A stretch of DNA of 58,262 nucleotides from Nocardiopsis suaedae (lineage in GTDB: Bacteria; Actinomycetota; Actinomycetes; Streptosporangiales; Streptosporangiaceae). Below, piece by piece: positions 52,295 to 58,262 of the stretch. The notes below the pieces were generated by a model. The model saw only the letters and a program-made list of their open reading frames with translations. It was not told where the DNA came from and searched no databases. The position numbers and the translations under genes are program-made. The number at the start of each line of letters is the position of its first letter. The first letter of the stretch is position 1. The DNA lies in contig NZ_JAQFWP010000044.1 of the NCBI RefSeq assembly GCF_027706745.1, positions 1 to 58,262 on the forward strand. The letters run 5' to 3'.

Positions 52295-53464
52295 TCAGGC
52301 CGACCATGCCGAGGCCACCTCCGCCGCCTGCACCGGGTTGAGCCTCGGATCGCAGAAACTGGTGTACTTGCCGACCACCTCGTGCTCGTCGCCCTGGTCG
52401 CGCACGCACTCGGTGACCTGCTCGGGGGTCGCCTCCAGGTGCAGCCCTCCGGCCACGCCTCCGGCCCTGCGCACCGCCTCCTGGAATTCGCCGGTCTCGC
52501 GGACCATCGCCTCGACGTGCCGGGTCTTCAGCCCGCAGGAGGTGGTGACGGTGTTGCCGTGCATCGGGTCGCACAGCCACACCACGGGGTGCCCCGCCGC
52601 GCGGACCGCGGCCGCCAGGCCGCCGAGCCGCTCGGCGGCGGTACCGGCGCCCATCCTGGCGACCAGGGTGAGCCGTCCCGGCTCGCGGCCGGGGTCCAGC
52701 CGGGCGCACAGCTCCACCAGCTCGGCGGCGTCGATGGACGGGCCGATCTTGCAGGCGACGGGGTTGGACACCTCCGCCAGCATCGCCGTGTGCGCACCGT
52801 CCGGGTCGCGGGTGCGGTCGCCGATCCAGGGCCAGTGCGTCGAGGTGAGCAGGCGGCGGCCGTCGTCGGCGGTGCGGATCTGCGGCAGCTCGTAGTCGAG
52901 CAGCAGCGCCTCGTGGGCGGTCCACACGGAGGGGGAGCCCTGCGCGCCTGAGCCCAGCCACCCCATGTGGCCCAGCACCGAGCGGGCCGAGGTGTAGGCG
53001 GTCAGCAGGCGGGAGGGGGAGGGCATCCGCGCGGAGGGATCGGGCTCGGGCCCGTTGACCATGTGCCCGCGGTAGGCGGGCACCTCGACGCCGCCGCAGA
53101 CCTCTGTCGGCCGGGAACGGGGCTTGGCGGACTGTCCGGCGATGCGCGCCGCGCGCACCACCGGGCGCCGCGCGGCGATCTGCAGGGCCCCGGCGGTCAG
53201 CTCTACCAGGCCGGTCTTGGCGGCGACGTCGGAGGCGGTGCAGTCCGACGGGTCCTCGGCACAGTCCCCGGCGATCACGGCGAGGAGGCGCCCCTCGGCC
53301 ACGTCGGCCAGCGTACGGCGCAGGCGGTCGGTGTCGCTCGCACGCACCAGCGGCGGTCGGGCGCCCAGGGCACGGCGGACCGTTGGCAGATAGGGGTCCT
53401 GTGCCCAGTCGGGTTGCTGGAGGACGGTCCGGGAGTCGATTGCGAGCAGGGCGGGTTCGTCCAC
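52295..53464 (-). CDS. phzC: Class II DAHP synthase (PhzC-like)
   Basis: 389 residues from the GTG at 53464, which has GAGG eight bases upstream. An ATG at 53563 would add 33 Pro-rich residues and lacks a ribosome site. The enzyme condenses erythrose 4-phosphate and PEP, the first shikimate step, to raise chorismate supply for PhzE. Plant-like type II features: [57 protein letters not shown] and [15 protein letters not shown]. It opens the phzC-D-E operon. Confidence 0.94.
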   Translation of the reverse strand: MDEPALLAIDSRTVLQQPDWAQDPYLPTVRRALGARPPLVRASDTDRLRRTLADVAEGRLLAVIAGDCAEDPSDCTASDVAAKTGLVELTAGALQIAARRPVVRAARIAGQSAKPRSRPTEVCGGVEVPAYRGHMVNGPEPDPSARMPSPSRLLTAYTSARSVLGHMGWLGSGAQGSPSVWTAHEALLLDYELPQIRTADDGRRLLTSTHWPWIGDRTRDPDGAHTAMLAEVSNPVACKIGPSIDAAELVELCARLDPGREPGRLTLVARMGAGTAAERLGGLAAAVRAAGHPVVWLCDPMHGNTVTTSCGLKTRHVEAMVRETGEFQEAVRRAGGVAGGLHLEATPEQVTECVRDQGDEHEVVGKYTSFCDPRLNPVQAAEVASAWSA

Positions 53465-53773
53465 GACGGACTCCTCAACGGGTGATGGAGTGGGCGGCGG
53501 CCCGGGGCCCAGAAGGGACCGGGGCGTTCCGCCCGCCGCACGGCTGAGTGCGGGGCTCATCATGCGCGAGCTGTGCGAAGGGTCGCCAAAGGCCGTCAGG
53601 GACTTCGTCAAGTACGTGACACGCACGGCTGCATGTCGCCCAGGTGTGGCGGACGGGGGCCGATGGCCGGTCGGGTGCGGTGCCCCGCGGGCGCCCGGGT
53701 GTCGCGTCCCGGGCAAGGCGCGCCCGTCAGGGCCTTGGCCCCTTCTCTCCAGGTGTCTCCAGGGTGATCGCGG
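53465..53773. other. Intergenic region between phzC and the IS701-like gene
   Basis: 309 bp with no gene; both flanking genes run on the minus strand. A weak operator-like match GGGACTTCGTCAAG (53599-53612, three or four mismatches) lies 135 bp before the phzC GTG. The part nearer 53773 would hold the end of the IS701-like transcript; I see no strong hairpin. Confidence 0.45.
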
Positions 53774-54988
53774 TCAGCGGGAGAGCATCGCCACCGCGTG
53801 CGCCGCGGAGGCCAGGGTGGCGTGGCGGTGCCATCCGGCGTAGGAGCGCCCGGTGTAGTCCCGGAGTCCCACACTCGTGCCGATGGAGTCCTGGACGTGG
53901 TCGGTCATGCGGAGCAGGCCGCCGTAGGCGGGGATCGCCACCGTGCTCTGCGGATAGGGCAGGGTCGACAGCCATACCTCTCGTGGCCAGAAGCGGTTCG
54001 CCGGTCCGATCCCCACCAGAACGAGTCCCGCCCCCGCGCGGGACCGGTCCGCCAGGCCGACGCGGACCGCGGCCGCCATGTCCGGCCGCCCCGCGAGAGG
54101 GCGGCGCGGAGCGCGCGGCCGGGTGCCCGGTCCGCCGCCGGTGCCGCGCACCGGGCGGCGCAGGTCCTGCGCGGCGCGCAGGACCTCCTCGGCGTGCAGC
54201 ACCCGTCCGTTGTGGCCGACCAGTGCCGGGTCGGCCACCTGGAGGCGGACGTCGCCGGTGATCCGGGCGACCGGGTGCAGCCTCGCCGCGCGCAGTCGGC
54301 GGACCGCCGGAGCCACCGCCTCCCCCTCCAGGTCGAGTACGAGCGGACGGGGCGGCAGCCCCCAGTCGGTGAGCACCTCCAGGCCGGCGTCGACGCCGTC
54401 GGCGGCGGTGCCGGGCGCCTCGTCGGAGGCGGGCAGGTGGAGGCTCCAGTGGACGGGGACGGCGGTGGACTCGGAGGCGGCCCACACACCCATCGCCATC
54501 TGGGCGCTCACCGGGTAGTCCTTGCCGCCGTAGCGGCCCACGCCCACCGAGTGGCGCCCGGTCTTGGGGATGAGCAGGGGGCGCACCACCCAGGCGCGCG
54601 GGGGCGCGGTGCGGACCAGGTACTCGGCCAGCGCCCTGCGCACCGGCACCCAGTCCCAGGTGGAGCTGGAGACGAAATGGTGCAGGCTCTGCCCGGTCCC
54701 GATGCCCCCGAGCAGGGCCGCCATGTTGCGGATGGACTTGCGCCCCGGCGTGGTCAGCAGGCCGCGGAGATAGTCGGAGCCCCTGCGCCGCTGGTCGGTG
54801 CGGCGCAGGGAGGCGAACAGCTCCTCGGACAGCTCTTCGAGGATCTTCTCGCTCCCCGCCGCGCCGGGCGGGGCGGGGAGCGCTCCGGGCAGGCGCGGGG
54901 TGTCCCGTGCCTTGACGGCGGGCGCCGGACCCCCGGGGGCCGGCGCGCCGAATCCCTTCACCGCTTGCTTTTCCGTGGTATCACTCAT
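53774..54988 (-). CDS. IS701-family transposase-like protein, apparently catalytically dead
   Basis: 404 residues, the size of an IS701 transposase. The N-terminal part fits (RGSDYLRGLLTTPGRKSIRN, QSLHHFVSSSTWDWVPVRR). Where active members carry the first catalytic Asp in a VIDDTGFPK-type motif this protein reads VVRPLLIPKTG, followed by the still recognisable HSVGVGRYGGKDYPVSAQMA. GGAGGGG precedes the ATG at 54988. I find no inverted repeats around the gene. Such stranded IS701-like genes are frequent inside actinomycete biosynthetic clusters and may act as DNA-binding regulators; that role is an inference. Confidence 0.8.
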   Translation of the reverse strand: MSDTTEKQAVKGFGAPAPGGPAPAVKARDTPRLPGALPAPPGAAGSEKILEELSEELFASLRRTDQRRRGSDYLRGLLTTPGRKSIRNMAALLGGIGTGQSLHHFVSSSTWDWVPVRRALAEYLVRTAPPRAWVVRPLLIPKTGRHSVGVGRYGGKDYPVSAQMAMGVWAASESTAVPVHWSLHLPASDEAPGTAADGVDAGLEVLTDWGLPPRPLVLDLEGEAVAPAVRRLRAARLHPVARITGDVRLQVADPALVGHNGRVLHAEEVLRAAQDLRRPVRGTGGGPGTRPRAPRRPLAGRPDMAAAVRVGLADRSRAGAGLVLVGIGPANRFWPREVWLSTLPYPQSTVAIPAYGGLLRMTDHVQDSIGTSVGLRDYTGRSYAGWHRHATLASAAHAVAMLSR

Positions 54989-55430
54989 TCTGCCCCTCCG
55001 GAGGGATCGGTCAGGCGAGAGAACAGCGCCCGGGGTCACGGGGAGCCGATTCGGGATCAGAGGATTGGAGATACCGAAATAGAGTACGCGCGCAATGTGC
55101 CCTTCCTCGTCGGTCGCCCGGGCGTGCTTCGCCTCGTCGCCGCGAAAGGGGGCCGCGGAGGGGTGCGGGGCGCGCCGATTGGGCAGGGAATGACGGCAGT
55201 CTTTCCTGGTGTTGTGGCAATGCTATTTTCCGGCCCTGTTCGGAGCAATATGCGGAAAGCATCGATGGTATTGTTCGAATCCATTGCGTTCCCGGCCCTT
55301 CCGTCACCGCTTCCCCTGTGAGGGGGTCATGGAGGGGGCGGGCGGGTCACCGCTTCCCGATGCGCGAGGCCGCCGTCGGCACCGCCAGGATCATCGCCGC
55401 TTCGGCGAAGGGATGCGCGAGCGGTTCAGG
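54989..55430. other. Intergenic region without a visible gene
   Basis: 442 bp between two minus-strand genes. The stretch 55195-55300 is AT-richer than the surroundings, as expected for the promoter of the IS701-like gene or for horizontally acquired DNA. TTCGAATCC near 55268 looks like a tRNA T-loop, but no stems can be drawn. Confidence 0.45.
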
Positions 55431-56723
55431 TCAGGAGGGGCTCGTCCCTGTCTGCTGGGCCTCCGTCGGCTCCGGGGCGTTCCCTGCCGGACGGAGGGGC
55501 CACGCGGCGGCGACCGCCGGTCGGGCGCCGCCGGTGTCGCCGTGGCGGTGCTTGGGCAGGTCGACGGTGACATGGAACCGGCCGTCGCAGCCGATCCCGC
55601 TGACCAGGGTGCCGCCGAGGGCCGCGGCGCGGTCCGCCAGGTTGTCCAGGCCGCCCGAGCGCTCCCCCGACCCGGAGGAGCGCTCGGGGCGGACCCCGTC
55701 GTTGGTGAACGCGGCGCGGACCCGGTCGCCCTCCTCCCGGATGGTGATCTCGCAGTTCTCCGCCCGGCTGTGGCGCAGCAGGTTGGTGGCGCTCTCCCGC
55801 AGCACCGTGGCGACCACCGTGCCCACCTGGGTGGGCAGTTCGCCGTGGCCGACCTCCATCCGCACGTTCACTCCCGCGGTCGTCAGCACCGAGCGCACCG
55901 ACGTGCACTCCTCCTCCAGGGACAGGTCCCGGTAGCCGTGGGCGACGGCGCGCACGTCGGTCAGCGCCTGGCGTCCGGTGTCCAGCAGCTCGGACAGCTC
56001 GTCCTGGGCCTGCTCGGGCCGGAGGGGGAGGAGCCGGTGCGCCAGCTCGGCCTTGAGGGTGACCGCCGAGAGGCTGTAGCCGAGCAGGTCGTGCAGATCG
56101 CGGGCGAACCGCAGCCGCTCGCGGACCACCGCCGCCTCGGCGAGCTCGGTCCGCGCCTCGTGCAGGTCGACCACCATCTTCCTGAACCGGGTGAGGCCGT
56201 AGATGATCAGCCCGGTCACCACCACCTGGATGGTCATGAACAGCGGCCCGGCGGGGACGCTCGCCGGAAGCGGGTTGAACCAGGCGTGCACCGCGGCCAC
56301 GCTCGCCGCGGTCGCGGTGAAGGCGGTCCATCCGGCGCGGGGTCCCAGGACCAGCAGGGTGCTGCCGGCCAGGTACCCCGAGATGCCCATCCACGCGTCC
56401 TGGAAGACCGGCGGCGGCGCGAAGACCAGGACCGCCTGCGCGGCCAGGCAGGCGCGGGAGGCGGTGCGCCGGTCCGCCCGGCCGTACCACAGGCACACCA
56501 GCAGCTGCAGGACGAGCAGAACGGGCAGCACCGCGAACGCGGCGGCGCGGTGGGCCGGGTCGGTGAACGGGTGGACGTAGGTGATCTGCAGGTTGCTCAG
56601 GAAGAAGGCGGCCACGGCCGTGATGGAGACGGCCCAGGCGAAGGTCGGCGCCATGCCGTGGGGCGCGGAGGAGGGGCCGAGGACGGCGGAGGCGGTGGTG
56701 GACGCGTTCGGTCCCGTCGTCAC
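55431..56723 (-). CDS. DesK-like orphan sensor histidine kinase, copy 1
   Basis: 430 residues. Five or six membrane helices (about 25-175), then a HisKA_3 box FARDLHDLLGYSLSAVTLKA with the phospho-accepting His. The ATPase domain has VLRESATNLLRHSRAENCEI as N box and SGGLDNLADRAAALGG as G box. No response regulator gene adjoins. The GTG at 56723 has GAGGGA upstream. It shares long identical stretches with the kinase at 56941 (for example DVRAVAHGYRDLSLEEEC versus DARSVAHGYRDLSLDDEC), so the two are tandem duplicates. The orphan NarL regulator at 33707 is a possible partner. Confidence 0.92.
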   Translation of the reverse strand: MTTGPNASTTASAVLGPSSAPHGMAPTFAWAVSITAVAAFFLSNLQITYVHPFTDPAHRAAAFAVLPVLLVLQLLVCLWYGRADRRTASRACLAAQAVLVFAPPPVFQDAWMGISGYLAGSTLLVLGPRAGWTAFTATAASVAAVHAWFNPLPASVPAGPLFMTIQVVVTGLIIYGLTRFRKMVVDLHEARTELAEAAVVRERLRFARDLHDLLGYSLSAVTLKAELAHRLLPLRPEQAQDELSELLDTGRQALTDVRAVAHGYRDLSLEEECTSVRSVLTTAGVNVRMEVGHGELPTQVGTVVATVLRESATNLLRHSRAENCEITIREEGDRVRAAFTNDGVRPERSSGSGERSGGLDNLADRAAALGGTLVSGIGCDGRFHVTVDLPKHRHGDTGGARPAVAAAWPLRPAGNAPEPTEAQQTGTSPS

Positions 56724-56940
56724 GGCGTCGTTCCCTCTCGCAGGCGGCGGGCGGTCGACACGGTCGGCCGACCGGGGGCGATGGTGCGGCGGAACGCGCC
56801 GAGTGGGAACGCGTCCGTGACCGGCCCACGCTCAAACTAACCCGCGCCGGGCACGCCGGAGAAGCGGGGGAGGGGGCCCAGACCCCGCGGCCGCGGGCGG
56901 GCGCGGCGGCACCGGAACGGCGGAGCCCGTGCCTGTCTGT

Positions 56941-58143
56941 CTACGCGAGGTGTCGGCGGGACGGTCGCCGGACGGACCGGGCGCCGGTCTCCGGCCGGTG
57001 AGGACCGGCTCTGAGGGGCTCCAGGGGCAGCTCCAGCGCCAGGCGGAAGCGTTCGCCTCCGAGGAACTCCGCGGTGAGTGATCCGCCGAGGGCGCGGGCG
57101 CGTCCGGCGAGGTCGCCCAGGGCCCGCGTGTACCGCGCCGCCCCCTCGTCCCCGGGCGCGCCGTCGTTGACGATCTCGGCGGTGATCCGCTCCGGCCCCT
57201 GCACGAGCGCGATCGTGCAGGACTCGGCCCGGCTGTGGCGGAGCAGGTTGGTGGCGCCCTCGCGCACCAGGGCGGCCACCACGGTGCCGACCCGCGGGGG
57301 CAGGTCCCCGTACTCGGCGCGCAGCCGCAGGTCGACGCCGGCCGCGGTGAGCACCGACCGCACCGAGCGGCACTCGTCGTCCAGGGACAGGTCGCGGTAC
57401 CCGTGGGCGACCGAGCGGGCGTCGGACAGGGCTTGGCGCCCGGTCGCCAGGACGTCCTCGACCTCCTGCTGGGCCTGGGCCGGACGGGTCGGGGCCATCC
57501 GGTGCGCGAGCTCGGCCTTGAGGATGATCGAGGACAGGCTGTAGCCGAGCACGTCGTGCAGGTCGCGGGCGAAGCGGAGGCGCTCCCGGGCGACCGCGGC
57601 GCCCGCCAGCCGCTGCTGGGCCGCGCGCATCCGCTCCATGACCACGCGCAGGTAGGACAGCCCGTACACGGCCAGCCCGAAGACCGTGAAGGTCGCCGCG
57701 GCATAGCCCAGGACCGTCCAGTCGGAGGTGTAGGCGGTGTGGATGGCGACGTCGGTGGCCAGGACCGCCGCGAAGCAGGACCACCCGTAGAGCGGGGGGA
57801 GCACCAGGGGGGCGCTGCCCGCGAAGAAGATCGGCATCGACGCCCACCCCATCTCGAAGTAGGGGATGGGCGCGTAGGCGAGGACGGCCTGTGCGGCCAG
57901 GATGCTCCGGGCCAGGGACAGGTGGTCGGCGTCCCCGGCGAGGCGGAACTGCGCCATCTGGAGCAGGAACAGCGCGGTCATCCCGGCGGCGGCCGCCGCC
58001 GTAGCCCAGGGGCCGTGCCCCTGGTCGAGGACGATGGAGAACGACATCAGGCAGATGCCGGTGAACACGACGGCGGTGACGCCCCAGGCCAGCCGGGGCG
58101 CGATGGACTCGCCGGACTCGGCCGCGGTGTCGCTCCGCTCCAC
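56941..58143 (-). CDS. DesK-like orphan sensor histidine kinase, copy 2
   Basis: 400 residues, same layout as the preceding kinase: membrane helices to about residue 175, HisKA_3 box FARDLHDVLGYSLSSIILKA, N box VREGATNLLRHSRAESC, and a G box TRALGDLAGRARALGGSL. The C-terminal tail is basic (RSVRRPSRRHLA). GTG at 58143 with GGAGGGG upstream. The gap to copy 1 is 217 bp. Divergence in the membrane part and closeness in the catalytic part suggest different signals feeding the same or related regulators. Confidence 0.92.
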   Translation of the reverse strand: MERSDTAAESGESIAPRLAWGVTAVVFTGICLMSFSIVLDQGHGPWATAAAAAGMTALFLLQMAQFRLAGDADHLSLARSILAAQAVLAYAPIPYFEMGWASMPIFFAGSAPLVLPPLYGWSCFAAVLATDVAIHTAYTSDWTVLGYAAATFTVFGLAVYGLSYLRVVMERMRAAQQRLAGAAVARERLRFARDLHDVLGYSLSSIILKAELAHRMAPTRPAQAQQEVEDVLATGRQALSDARSVAHGYRDLSLDDECRSVRSVLTAAGVDLRLRAEYGDLPPRVGTVVAALVREGATNLLRHSRAESCTIALVQGPERITAEIVNDGAPGDEGAARYTRALGDLAGRARALGGSLTAEFLGGERFRLALELPLEPLRAGPHRPETGARSVRRPSRRHLA

Positions 58144-58209
58144 CGTCCCCTCCTCCGATCCCCCGCACGGCCCACAGCCCCGGGGTGGACTGGGCCTCCC
58201 CGAGCAAAC

Positions 58210-58262
58210 TAGTGTCCTGAGTCGTTAGTTCGTTGGCGGCTGTAGGGTGGGGTGATGCCTGG
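58210..58262 (+). mobile_element. Possible left end of an IS element, cut by the window edge
   Basis: From AGTGTCCTGAGTCGTTAG onward the sequence changes character (lower GC, followed by TGTAGGGTGGGGTG and an ATG at 58255). This looks like the terminal repeat plus start codon of an IS630-type transposase inserted at a TA inside ACTAGT. Only 53 bp are visible and the other end is outside, so this is a suggestion. Confidence 0.3.

Noticed and set aside
49642-53464. A complete phenazine cluster
   Set aside because: Only the steps to dihydrohydroxyanthranilate are present; the dimerisation and oxidation genes phzA/B, phzG and a linked phzF are missing.
53599-53612. A sixth operator before phzC
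   Set aside because: GGGACTTCGTCAAG misses three or four positions of the consensus and has no clear 23-bp partner, so phz control by the same regulator is not claimed.
55262-55285. tRNA-like T-loop TTCGAATCC
   Set aside because: No acceptor, D or anticodon stems can be formed around it.

Overview
The window is 58 kb of very GC-rich DNA. Codon use, the many GTG starts, ATGA/GTGA gene overlaps, a SigR-type sigma factor, MEP-pathway isoprenoid genes and a geosmin-synthase-like cyclase all point to a filamentous actinomycete. A member of the Nocardiopsaceae is my best guess, but I cannot prove the genus. No rRNA, tRNA, CRISPR array or prophage is visible.

Left part (1-18.8 kb) is mostly housekeeping DNA. 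It holds a DUF222/HNH protein cut by the edge, a DUF6221-like protein, a PhzF-family enzyme, an E1-alpha/E1-beta/E2 2-oxoacid dehydrogenase operon without its E3, and a SigR-like ECF sigma factor with no adjacent anti-sigma gene. The purS-purQ-purL genes follow, with an RsbW-like ATPase and a small anchored protein among them. After that come a CPBP protease, a degraded acetyltransferase remnant, PH-like membrane proteins, and an anchored beta-propeller protein flanked by two small paralogous membrane proteins.

Middle part (18.8-31.1 kb, minus strand) is the most striking region. Two different family 2B encapsulin shell proteins (EshA type, with a cyclic-nucleotide-binding-like insertion) flank a two-domain class I terpene synthase of the germacradienol/geosmin type. 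They are followed by a polyprenyl diphosphate synthase and then ispH, dxs and ispG. Most junctions are ATGA overlaps or gaps of a few bases. I read this as an operon for a protein-shelled terpenoid compartment with its own precursor supply. A flavoprotein disulfide oxidoreductase lies just downstream.

Right part (31.6-55 kb) carries a NarL-type kinase/regulator pair and a second NarL-type regulator, then a TOMM (azole/azoline RiPP) locus: a 63-residue precursor, a fused E1-like/YcaO cyclodehydratase and a SagB-like dehydrogenase. A deoxyaminosugar set follows (rmlA, rmlB, 2,3-dehydratase, 3-aminotransferase, N,N-dimethyltransferase, 4-ketoreductase, glycosyltransferase, one extra methyltransferase, MFS exporter). 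Next are phzC-phzD-phzE, giving trans-2,3-dihydro-3-hydroxyanthranilate, and an IS701-like protein that appears to have lost its catalytic motif. Two orphan DesK-like kinases and a possible IS end close the window.

A 14-bp quasi-palindrome, RTGAAYTCNTCAYG, occurs almost exactly five times, only between genes: before the encapsulin operon, the YcaO gene, the exporter/rmlA divergent region and rmlB (twice). Weaker copies lie before the precursor and the aminotransferase. Several copies come in pairs 23 bp apart. This ties the encapsulated terpene operon, the RiPP locus and the sugar genes into one probable regulon and suggests a composite biosynthetic cluster that I do not recognise as a known one.
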